From an uncultured Clostridia bacterium (GTDB taxonomy: Bacteria; Bacillota; Clostridia; Christensenellales; Aristaeellaceae), in assembly GCA_934663625.1 (NCBI GenBank), contig CAKUKP010000055.1, positions 1 through 20,245 of the forward strand: a DNA stretch of 20,245 nucleotides, read 5' to 3'. The notes beneath the pieces are model-generated. The model worked only from the letters and a program-made list of their open reading frames with translations, was not told the origin of the DNA and did no database searches. How positions within the stretch are numbered: position 1 is the first letter of the stretch; every line of letters starts with the position of its first letter. Shown here one piece after another: positions 1 through 6,965 of this stretch. The position numbers and the translations under genes were made by a program.

Positions 1-113
1 TGTGCAATGCTCCTCAGCTTTCTTTTCTTCAACAGAACTTATATTGCAGCTGCGTAATATTATTGTAATATATCGAAGATAACTTTAAATTCTCCCTGTA
101 AGCGATATTTCTG

Positions 114-142
114 TTGCAATAGAACACATGTTCGATTATAAT
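114..142 (+). promoter_or_regulatory. SOS-type sigma-A promoter facing right
   Basis: A -35 element TTGCAA (114-119) and a perfect -10 TATAAT (137-142) are separated by exactly 17 nt. The spacer holds a LexA operator, so this reads as a DNA-damage-inducible promoter for a rightward transcript starting near 149. The downstream leader has a small hairpin (stem GTCCCC 152-157 with GGGGAC 165-170). The only reading frame behind it with a good ribosome binding site is the short frame at 223-342. Confidence 0.75.
122..133. promoter_or_regulatory. LexA (SOS) operator
   Basis: GAACACATGTTC is a perfect match to the Firmicutes LexA consensus GAAC-N4-GTTC and is followed by G as in the Bacillus-type box. 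It lies 3 nt upstream of the -10 hexamer, where a bound repressor would block RNA polymerase. The match and its position are seen directly; LexA binding is inferred from the known family of sites. Confidence 0.8.
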
Positions 143-222
143 ATACCCATCGTCCCCCCGACCAGGGGACCAGCCCCGTTAGTGGTTGACAGGACGCTGG
201 GATCAGCAGAAGGGAGAGGGAA

Positions 223-342
223 ATGTATGATGTGACCCGCGAGGAATTGGTGGCCGCTGTCGAAGCGGAAGAACGGGCAGTCATCGCTACGCGATGCCAG
301 CTCCCCCATCAGGTAGAGCCAAGAGAGCTACGTAAGTTTTGA
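223..342 (+). pseudogene. Truncated reading frame behind the SOS promoter (39 codons)
   Basis: An ATG at 223 follows a purine-rich Shine-Dalgarno stretch (AGAAGGGAGAGGGAA), about 75 nt after the predicted transcription start. The frame begins MYDVTREELVAAVEAEER and then, from about 278, runs into a copy of the palindromic repeat family also found at 10.3-11.4 kb, ending at TGA 340-342. Only about 18 codons are therefore likely to be original sequence; the rest is repeat-derived. I do not recognise the protein. It may be the N-terminal stub of an SOS-regulated gene broken by the repeat, or a genuine short peptide. The stub is too short to place in a family. Confidence 0.35.
278..327. repeat. 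Partial copy of the palindromic repeat family (half unit)
   Basis: The order CAGTC, hairpin, then a CTCCCCCATCAGGTRGAGCC-like stretch matches the copy at 11101-11159. The hairpin arms here are CATCGC (282-287) and GCGATG (291-296), completely different from the AAAACC/GGTTTT arms of the other copy yet still perfectly complementary. The CTCTCCCT outer end is missing, so the copy is partial. It interrupts the SOS-controlled reading frame. Confidence 0.65.
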
Positions 343-406
343 TGCCTTGAATCTATGGATTTCAAAACGTGAATTAGAACTAAGCTTGAACAGGACAGAA
401 ACACAG

Positions 407-441
407 AACTCTTGCCTCTCGAATTTATGGAGGCAAGAGTT
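407..441 (-). terminator. Stem-loop at the end of the surface operon
   Basis: A perfect 12-bp stem (AACTCTTGCCTC at 407-418 pairing with GAGGCAAGAGTT at 430-441) encloses an 11-nt loop and overlaps the stop codon of the sortase gene. On the minus strand it is followed by a moderately T-rich run rather than a clean T tract. I read it as the transcription terminator of the long minus-strand operon; it could partly act as an mRNA 3'-end stabiliser. Confidence 0.65.
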
Positions 442-1435
442 CGTCATTTACAGCACGGCAGTTACTGGGATCAAACGCACTGCGTTTGCAGATTACGATA
501 TAGCGGGCGTGTTCGAAGGCGTAGGCGCAGGTGGAGAGGGTTACGAGCGAATCGCCCTCCTGCAATTTTGCACTGCTGATGAAATCGGATTTTGCGATCG
601 CCTGATCGACGAACGCGCGCTTATCATCCTCATCGCTGATGGCGATATCATAGCAATGATCCTTATCGGACGTGGTATAGCCCGCGATCACATCCAGCAG
701 CACCACCTGTTCCGGCTCGATCAGCAAAAGCCACGGATGCGCATCATAATAGCCCGCCTGCGCATAATGATCCAGCGTGCCGAACATGGAATCATTGCGC
801 ATATGGTGGCCATAAATCAGCGTATTGGGATCCTGAAAATCGGGCAGATTGCGGCAATCGATGAACAGCGTGCCCGCGGCATTGCGCGTGCCATCGAACA
901 TGCGGTGCAGATAGGTTTCATTATCCGCGCCGTGTACGATCGGATAATCGATCGGCGAATCCGGCGCATAAATCCAGCACGCATAATCGGCGTTGATTTC
1001 GGTGAGCCGCGCCGCATCGATCTCGGCGAGCCATTCTGCGCAGATTTCGCGCGCGGCGCGCAGCCCATCTTCAGCGGTTTCCGCGCCCAGACCGCGCAGC
1101 ACATCCAGCCACGCGCGCCCATATTCATTTTCCTGAAACCGCGCCCATGCGGCGCTGACGTCCACATCCTCCGCGGATGCGTTAAACGCCGCCAGCAGCC
1201 AGATTTCCGTATCCGCGCGATACGCCGCCAGATCGGCGCGCCGCTGTTCGATTTCCACATCCGTCATATCCGCGCGGAGCGCGCTTTCATCGGCATAGAC
1301 CGCGCCCGTAGCGGCGCGAAGCATGCACTCCACCCATTCATGCCGCTGCGCGCGCGCGGCTTCATCATCCGATTCCGCCGCGGCGAAGCCGCACAACAGG
1401 CAGATCATCAGCAGCCAGATTCCCCATTTTTTCAT
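425..1435 (-). CDS. Class B sortase
   Basis: A predicted membrane-associated transpeptidase of 336 residues that cleaves a sorting signal and joins surface proteins to peptidoglycan or to each other. The start MKKWGIW is preferred over an upstream in-frame start (1459) because it begins a proper hydrophobic signal/anchor (residues 1-20). Residues 20-135 are a helical extension not typical of minimal sortases. The catalytic domain follows: a NADYACWIYAPD entry (about 148-159, like the NPDYVGWI of SrtB enzymes), catalytic His in YGHHM (about H210), Cys in TLSTC (about C303) and Arg in ARYIV (about R311). It is the last gene of the operon, 4 nt after the 45-residue peptide gene, and its likely substrate is the TPETG protein just upstream. 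The class is assigned from the motifs; no structural check was possible. Confidence 0.88.
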   Translation of the reverse strand: MKKWGIWLLMICLLCGFAAAESDDEAARAQRHEWVECMLRAATGAVYADESALRADMTDVEIEQRRADLAAYRADTEIWLLAAFNASAEDVDVSAAWARFQENEYGRAWLDVLRGLGAETAEDGLRAAREICAEWLAEIDAARLTEINADYACWIYAPDSPIDYPIVHGADNETYLHRMFDGTRNAAGTLFIDCRNLPDFQDPNTLIYGHHMRNDSMFGTLDHYAQAGYYDAHPWLLLIEPEQVVLLDVIAGYTTSDKDHCYDIAISDEDDKRAFVDQAIAKSDFISSAKLQEGDSLVTLSTCAYAFEHARYIVICKRSAFDPSNCRAVNDELLPP

Positions 1436-1439
1436 GCAA

Positions 1440-1577
1440 TCACCCGCGCAGACCGCCATAATACGCTGCGCTTCGGGCGTATTCCACCTGCCGCCAGATG
1501 ATCACGCCCACAACAATGGCAAGGGCGATTGCCAGAATGACAATCGCCGTTACCGTTTTTTTGCTTCGTTTCTTCAT
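1440..1577 (-). CDS. 45-residue single-pass membrane peptide, sortase-anchor-like
   Basis: The start ATG overlaps the stop of the preceding gene (ATGA, 1574-1577), a classic translationally coupled junction, and the stop lies 4 nt before the sortase start. The product has a basic N-terminus (MKKRSKK), one strong transmembrane segment (about 8-28) and a short tail, RQVEYARSAAYYGGLRG. The tail resembles the juxtamembrane linker that follows the anchor helix in class B sortases, but no catalytic part is attached. It may be a sortase accessory subunit, a separate membrane anchor or a remnant of a second sortase. The tight coupling argues that it is translated. Function unknown. Confidence 0.6.
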   Translation of the reverse strand: MKKRSKKTVTAIVILAIALAIVVGVIIWRQVEYARSAAYYGGLRG

Positions 1578-2188
1578 GCTTCTTCCTTGCGCCTGCGCAC
1601 GATCAGCACGATGATCAGACCCGCCAGCACGACGGCCGCCGCCGCCCACGCGCCGATCCGGAACCAATCGCCCGTTTCCGGCGTACCGTCGTCCGTGACT
1701 TCCTCGACGAGGAACGTCCACGGCACGGTGCCCTGACGATTCATGTATTCGTTGCCCAGTTCGATGGGCACGGTGAGCGTTACCGTCAGCTCCGTCTTGC
1801 CGTTCTTTTTGAACGTGCCGAGCAGCTTATTCTTGGTAAGCCCATCCTGCTGATCCGCCGGTGCATCGAAAATCGTCTTGTCCGCGGCTTTCACGGTCAG
1901 GTGAAGCTGACTGAGGAAATCCGCATCCGCCTTCGTGACCGGCTCGGCGCGCATGTAAATACGAACCTTCTTCTTGGTATCGTTCTGCACCGTGATCTTC
2001 TGTTCAATCACATCGCCGGGCAGCACGCCCTTGAAATTCTCAAACAGATCGCTATCGGAATATTCACTGCCGGGCAGAAAAACGAATTTTTCCGCGCCGC
2101 CCACCCAGGTTACGGAAGCCGCCGCCAGAGCGGATACGCTGCTGAGCGCCATCAGGAGCGCAAGCAGTACAACCACAAATCTCTTCAT
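1574..2188 (-). CDS. TasA-like surface protein with TPETG sorting signal
   Basis: A secreted, probably wall-anchored protein of 204 residues. It starts with an ordinary Sec signal peptide (cleavage likely after ALA near residue 23) instead of the SipW-type signal of its neighbours. Middle segments VLPGDVIEQKITVQND and LGNEYMN match corresponding parts of the TasA-like protein at 9581-10168 (ILPNMEVTKKVYIEN, MGNEYMN), so it shares that beta-sandwich family. The C-terminus has TPETG, a hydrophobic helix (about 178-197) and a basic RRRKEEA tail, the layout of a sortase sorting signal. Clostridioides difficile SrtB is known to use (S/P)PxTG motifs, so TPETG beside a class B sortase fits. A Shine-Dalgarno TAAGGAGG overlaps the stop of the upstream gene. 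Proposed role: cell-wall anchor or base of the fibre. Confidence 0.8.
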   Translation of the reverse strand: MKRFVVVLLALLMALSSVSALAAASVTWVGGAEKFVFLPGSEYSDSDLFENFKGVLPGDVIEQKITVQNDTKKKVRIYMRAEPVTKADADFLSQLHLTVKAADKTIFDAPADQQDGLTKNKLLGTFKKNGKTELTVTLTVPIELGNEYMNRQGTVPWTFLVEEVTDDGTPETGDWFRIGAWAAAAVVLAGLIIVLIVRRRKEEA

Positions 2189-2202
2189 GTTTCTGCGCCT
2201 CC

Positions 2203-2763
2203 TTACGTCTTCGCCTTGTTGAAGGCATCAACCGCGCCGCTTGCGCCCATGCCGTCCGCCTGAATGGATTCCGCGATGATTTCTACCGACAGATCATAGC
2301 CATCGGGCTTGTTAGCGTCCGTCAGCTTCGTGCAGCTGTTGATCAGCGGATTCGTACTATCTCCGGCTGCAACAATACCATTATAGTAATAGAATTCATC
2401 CGCATACTGATTAAACCATTTTCCATTATCTCTGCCTAGATTCAGAGACAAGCTATAATCCGTATTCTTTTCCGGCTTTTTCCAGTATACATCTCCATTC
2501 GCATTCTTCCACGTGACGATGATCTCCGCGCGGATGTAGGCGGGCACGTTGCCTTTGTTCTTAACCCGCACATCGGATTTCACACCATCTTTGAAACTCT
2601 CCGTTATTTCGATCGGCACCCCGCCGGGCGTGAACGTATTCACGACCGGCTGGGTATCCGCCACGATGTAGGCGATGGTTCCACCGATGGCGATGGTCAG
2701 CATCAGCACAATTCCCGCAACCAGCAGGAGGCTTTTCTTCTTCATACGCTTCATATGCTTCAT
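2203..2763 (-). CDS. TasA/camelysin-like secreted subunit
   Basis: A 186-residue member of the SipW-dependent family. A basic N-terminus and hydrophobic stretch lead into GGTIAYIVADTQPVVNTFTP, the signature following a SipW-type signal; cleavage is expected near TIA-YIV. The mature part has the family core (DVRVKNKGNVPAYIRAEI) and ends with ESIQADGM plus a short helical tail, matching the IQADGF tail of the paralogues upstream. A GGGAGG site 9-10 nt before ATG 2763 fixes the start. It sits between the giant adhesin and the TPETG anchor protein, a place suited to a minor or basal subunit. No enzymatic motif is visible. Confidence 0.78.
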   Translation of the reverse strand: MKHMKRMKKKSLLLVAGIVLMLTIAIGGTIAYIVADTQPVVNTFTPGGVPIEITESFKDGVKSDVRVKNKGNVPAYIRAEIIVTWKNANGDVYWKKPEKNTDYSLSLNLGRDNGKWFNQYADEFYYYNGIVAAGDSTNPLINSCTKLTDANKPDGYDLSVEIIAESIQADGMGASGAVDAFNKAKT

Positions 2764-2780
2764 ACTCGCTCACCTCCCGC

Positions 2781-5700
2781 TCAGTTCGACCATTTGTTGG
2801 ACTTGTACGCGTTGCCGTCCAGCCACTTGCCATTGGTACGGGTGTTGTTGAAGGGAACTTTCGTATTCTTTCCACCCTCAACCTTTACGGTTTTTTGTCC
2901 ATTGGTATCATCCGGCGTATAGCGCCAACTCCAATACTTATCTTCCCATACCTTGTATTCACCCGCGGGCAAATCATTGATTGTTACGCTTTTATTACCC
3001 TTAATCGTAACAGTTACTGCTTCAAAGGTAGTCAGGTTCGTCACCACGAACACAAAACTCTGATCCTCATCAAGCGCTTCATTGCAGCCTTGCTTGGTGA
3101 TGGTCAGGCTGCCGACAGCCGCTTCGAACTTGGCATAGTAGGTTGCGCCTTCGTATGCCATGATCGGGGCTTCTTCCGTACCACCGATCTTCGCAGTCTT
3201 GTCGGGGGTCAGCTTGCTGTTGTTGTTGTCAACCCAATCCGAATTCACAGGAACCTTGCAAGCTTCATCCGTATACCAGCCAACAAACGTATATCCATCC
3301 GCTACTATAGGCGTAGAACCCTTGACCTCACCGGTAGTGACCTTCAACTGCGATTCCTGATAGTTATCCAGCGTGCCGCAGCCGGTGGGGCCAACCACCT
3401 CGTACTTGATATCCACCGTCTGTTCGGTATAGTAGAAGGTCTTTACGTTCTTGCTGGCGACATTCGCAGGGTCTTCAATGGCGATGTTGATCGCCTGATT
3501 TTCCGCGCTCACCAGCGTGTAGCCGGGGATGGTCTTTGCCGTCTGCGTCACCTGCGCCTGATAGCGCGCGTTTCCGGTAACCGGGTCTGCAAGCACCGTA
3601 TCCGTACCCTGTTCAAGGAAGCGGAACTCAAAGGGATATTCGATGCGATCATAGTACAGGTTCAGCACCAGACCATCCTTCGTCAGCGTCCCATTGGAAT
3701 TGCTATTCGTTCCATTGTACTTGAAGCCCGGAATATCCAGCGGAGTTTCAGAATAATCATTGCCAATCACACCGTTCAGATCCGTGCTGCTCTGGTATTC
3801 GGTATAGCCATCGCCTTCGATGTTCTGAATCCAATGGATCTTCTGCACCGGGGCATGAACATCGTCCTTCACATACCAGAAGGTGATTACATTCTTCCCC
3901 GCATCGACCGACAGCACCAGCTGCTTCTGATACGCATCCGGCGCATAACCAGTGATTGCAACGAAGGTTTCCGTAACGATCACCTTGCTGGTGGTGACAG
4001 TCTTAGTATCGGCAAGCTCTTTTTCTGTACCTTTTTCCAGATACCTGACCGTATAGGTAACTTCCAGCGCGGGTTCATACACGAAGATGAATTCGTTCTT
4101 CTTGTTCTCCTCATTGCCATCAATATCCATGGTGATGGAATGGCTGCTTTCCCTCGGATAATAACCGGTCTGATAGCCTGCGTTCAGCTGCGTTCCGGTC
4201 TTTGCATTAAAGGTTCTGGTGGTTCCCGCCAATGCACTGCCCTTGGTGGGCGGCGCGATTTCCGTACCATTCGCCAGCTGATAGTAAATGGTGTATTCCA
4301 TCAGTTTGTTGGAACTCCATTTTGCATACAGGTTCAGATCGCGATTGATCGGTATTTCGGGATCATATGCCCTTTCTTCGCCCGTTCCGCTGATATAAAA
4401 CCAGCCAACGAAGGAATAGTTACCATTATCCGGGTCAGACAGGTTTTGAAGCTTTGTGCCATGGGGAACGCGTTCCCACGTATTCAGCGGAGCCTCGCCC
4501 TTATCCATCGCATCCTTCGTCAGATAGGTCTTGACCGTGTGCGTCTTGGCCGTCCATCTGGCATACAGAACAACATCGGAAGCCGGCATGGTCATCGTTT
4601 CAAAATCCACTTCAGTGCCTGGATAGCAGCCCGCCGTGGTATACCATCCATCGAACACATATGCGTTCGCTTCCAATTCAGCAGGGTAATCCGGCGTGAA
4701 GTTATATCCTCTCAACGGCGCTTCAAACTGCACGCTGCCACCCTTACCGTCTACATACGCATTGTAGTTGTAGAATTTCAGGTTGTAGCTGTTGCGGGTG
4801 TAGTAAAGGTAGTTGTTCTGCTTCATCTTCACTTTGCCGCCCACCGGAATCGTCGGATTGGAATCACCCTGCGTGAAACCGGTTATGGGATGGAATTCTT
4901 CGGCATAGGTCAAACTAGTTCCTGTGTCATATTCGAGATCAATTACCTTGTACCGTTTGTAGTTTTTCCCTTTATAGGTGATATCTCCTGCCGTGCCATT
5001 CAGCGTTTCGACATAATAGTAGATCTTTGCGCCAGATTCAGTAGCATGCTTCGTAAACGTAATGTTCTCGCCCGGCATGGTATCGATACTGCCGAGATAA
5101 TTGCCCGGTACGAAAGATTGGCAACCAGACGGCACAGTCCACCAGATCGTTTTATCCCCATCCTTGATCGGGAAATTGCCGTGGATGTCCGCACCGTACT
5201 TTGCAGTGATGGTCAGATCGGAAGTCTTGTAGCAGCTATTACTGTGAGTATGCTCTTTTTTCCCACACGTTGGAGACTTTGCACCGCCAGTCCCTGTTCC
5301 AATTCCGTTGTATGAGCCAGCGGGATAGCATCCACCATAATAATAAGTGCCATCGAGCGCCTTATAATACCATCCGTCATGCGTGTGCTCATGTTCTTCT
5401 TTGCCACAGGTGATTTCAGTTTTTCCACCCTTGAACGTCAGAGTATATGTATTTCTCTTGAAATACACATTCAGTACGGAAGAGCCATCGCCTTCAACGG
5501 TTACAGTTTCTGCTTTTTCCGCATTGTAGGTGAAATGAGCATCATCTCTACCCGTGAAGTTCTGATTCTGATAATCGCCACTCGATTTCTGCGTTCCGGG
5601 CGTCACATCAGCAGGCTGATAGGTTCCGGCAACGCTGTAGCCATCATCATTGGCGTTTTCATACCAGAATACCACTGCGAACCCGGATAAACCGGCTTCC

Positions 5701-6929
5701 CATTGCGCCTTATAACTGGTATTCTCCGCGGGCATAGACGCAGGAAGCGACGGAACCCATCCCTTAAATGTATAACCGGGCTTGATGGGATCAACACCAA
5801 TGGAAATGGGCGCGCCATAGCGGGCATAGATGGGTTCTACGCCATAGCCACCGCCCAGATCGAAATTCATCAGATAGTAGTAGCGATCATAGTAAATCTT
5901 AACCACAGTGCTGCCATCCGCTGCAATCTTGGTGGTGCCATCATAGAGCAGGGCATATAAGCCGTCATAGGTCTTGGCAAGATTTTCACCCACCGCTGAT
6001 TCGGTATAGCCGTCTTTCGTCTCAGTTTCCACCAGCGTATAATTATCGTTGGATACATTCTGCTGATAATGCTTTACGGTGAATTCTACCAGAGCAGGCT
6101 TATAGATTACATTAATGGTAGCCGCCTCGGTTGCATTTACATGCACCTCCGCCTGATCCGGCGCGTAGCCGACCACTACAGGGCTGGTAATAGCCGCTGT
6201 ATAGGTGCTGCCGGTAGCGAAAGAAGCACTCCACGAAGGCGCAGCCTGCTTTCCATCTTCAAACTTATAATTGATGATGACGGTATAGGTAGTCGGATTC
6301 GCCTGTGCCGCGGCGCTGTTCAAGCGCTTCGCGCGACCGACCGGCGTTTCCTGATAATAGGTGGTTACCGCAATCTTCTCTTCACCCTCGCCTATGGGTT
6401 GGAGGCTATACGCTCTGTCCACGCGCACGATGGCGGTTGCGGTCTGTTCCGCGCCATCGCGGGTCAGCACGCAGCGCACATACGCCGTATCATCACTAGA
6501 AAGGGCGTTTTGCAGCATGGCGCAGGTGAGGGTAATCGAACTGCCGGTTTCCCCCGCGATATTCGCCCATACGCCGCCGACATATACCTGCCAGCGGTAG
6601 GCTTCGGCGGTTTCCGCCGCGGTCAGGGTCAGCGTGCCCGCCACGGGCAGATCGAATTCATTCGCGCCGCCCATGGTGATTTCGCCTTCGTTCGCCTTGC
6701 TCTCGACGCCGTTCACCGGATAGGTGCGGGTAAGTTCATGCTTTATCCCTTCCGCAACAGGCACCGGTCTATCCGGGGCGGTGAGCGCCTCCTGAACGCG
6801 CTCTACCGCACCTTCGTAATCTTCCTTGGTCTGGATACTGCCTTCCGCGAGGGCGATGAGCGGCAACGCGCTCGCCAGCAGGCACAGCGCCAGCAGCAAG
6901 GCAATCCATCTGGATCGATTCTGTTTCAT
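2781..6929 (-). CDS. Giant InlB/MucBP-repeat adhesin with Cna-B-like C-terminal domain
   Basis: A secreted protein of 1382 residues. ATG 6929 is preferred over an in-frame GTG at 6941, which would abut the AAGGAG site directly. Order (approximate residues): signal peptide 1-28; Ig-like module 95-170; MucBP-like units 210-350; InlB B-type repeat 350-412 (GYTFKGW, YKAQW); further unit 417-492; Cys/His-rich segment 505-570 (CGKEEHEHTHD, CGKKEHTHSNSCY); InlB-type repeats 710-875 (VFDGWYTT, LYARWTA, LYAKWSS); MucBP-like units 880-1095; mixed units to 1270; SpaA/Cna-B-like domain 1273-1366. The last has a candidate isopeptide Lys (LTITK), Glu (VWED) and Asn (PFNN). It ends in a polar NGKWLDGNAYKSNKW tail with no LPxTG, helix or basic anchor, so how it is retained is unclear. 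Likely adhesion or matrix scaffold working with the TasA-like fibres. Confidence 0.82.
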   Translation of the reverse strand: MKQNRSRWIALLLALCLLASALPLIALAEGSIQTKEDYEGAVERVQEALTAPDRPVPVAEGIKHELTRTYPVNGVESKANEGEITMGGANEFDLPVAGTLTLTAAETAEAYRWQVYVGGVWANIAGETGSSITLTCAMLQNALSSDDTAYVRCVLTRDGAEQTATAIVRVDRAYSLQPIGEGEEKIAVTTYYQETPVGRAKRLNSAAAQANPTTYTVIINYKFEDGKQAAPSWSASFATGSTYTAAITSPVVVGYAPDQAEVHVNATEAATINVIYKPALVEFTVKHYQQNVSNDNYTLVETETKDGYTESAVGENLAKTYDGLYALLYDGTTKIAADGSTVVKIYYDRYYYLMNFDLGGGYGVEPIYARYGAPISIGVDPIKPGYTFKGWVPSLPASMPAENTSYKAQWEAGLSGFAVVFWYENANDDGYSVAGTYQPADVTPGTQKSSGDYQNQNFTGRDDAHFTYNAEKAETVTVEGDGSSVLNVYFKRNTYTLTFKGGKTEITCGKEEHEHTHDGWYYKALDGTYYYGGCYPAGSYNGIGTGTGGAKSPTCGKKEHTHSNSCYKTSDLTITAKYGADIHGNFPIKDGDKTIWWTVPSGCQSFVPGNYLGSIDTMPGENITFTKHATESGAKIYYYVETLNGTAGDITYKGKNYKRYKVIDLEYDTGTSLTYAEEFHPITGFTQGDSNPTIPVGGKVKMKQNNYLYYTRNSYNLKFYNYNAYVDGKGGSVQFEAPLRGYNFTPDYPAELEANAYVFDGWYTTAGCYPGTEVDFETMTMPASDVVLYARWTAKTHTVKTYLTKDAMDKGEAPLNTWERVPHGTKLQNLSDPDNGNYSFVGWFYISGTGEERAYDPEIPINRDLNLYAKWSSNKLMEYTIYYQLANGTEIAPPTKGSALAGTTRTFNAKTGTQLNAGYQTGYYPRESSHSITMDIDGNEENKKNEFIFVYEPALEVTYTVRYLEKGTEKELADTKTVTTSKVIVTETFVAITGYAPDAYQKQLVLSVDAGKNVITFWYVKDDVHAPVQKIHWIQNIEGDGYTEYQSSTDLNGVIGNDYSETPLDIPGFKYNGTNSNSNGTLTKDGLVLNLYYDRIEYPFEFRFLEQGTDTVLADPVTGNARYQAQVTQTAKTIPGYTLVSAENQAINIAIEDPANVASKNVKTFYYTEQTVDIKYEVVGPTGCGTLDNYQESQLKVTTGEVKGSTPIVADGYTFVGWYTDEACKVPVNSDWVDNNNSKLTPDKTAKIGGTEEAPIMAYEGATYYAKFEAAVGSLTITKQGCNEALDEDQSFVFVVTNLTTFEAVTVTIKGNKSVTINDLPAGEYKVWEDKYWSWRYTPDDTNGQKTVKVEGGKNTKVPFNNTRTNGKWLDGNAYKSNKWSN
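5226..5411 (-). other. Cys/His-rich module inside the adhesin
   Basis: This stretch encodes two related segments, CGKEEHEHTHD and CGKKEHTHSNSCY, flanking a Tyr/Gly-rich loop with one more Cys. Histidines and cysteines are very rare in the rest of the 1382-residue protein, so the clustering suggests a structural metal site or disulfides. It is embedded between beta-repeat modules. Confidence 0.5.
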
Positions 6930-6965
6930 GTCATCAATCACTCCTTCATTCCGTTGCCGCCGGGC

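Noticed and set aside
187..215. A second promoter starting at TTGACA (187-192)
   Set aside because: No -10-like hexamer at the proper distance, and it is within the GC-rich leader of the SOS promoter.
347..1501. A 384-codon plus-strand frame opposite the sortase
   Set aside because: Composition is an Ile/Arg/Ala shadow of the sortase codons; the sortase has catalytic motifs, and the plus-strand frame has none.
425..1577. Single sortase gene split by a frameshift (45-residue peptide plus sortase)
   Set aside because: Fusing the frames would put the sortase's own signal-like hydrophobic segment in the middle of the protein; each piece has its own start context, so two genes fit better.
2781..2830. 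LPxTG-type anchor on the giant adhesin
   Set aside because: The C-terminus ends in a polar tail with no sorting motif, hydrophobic helix or basic end.
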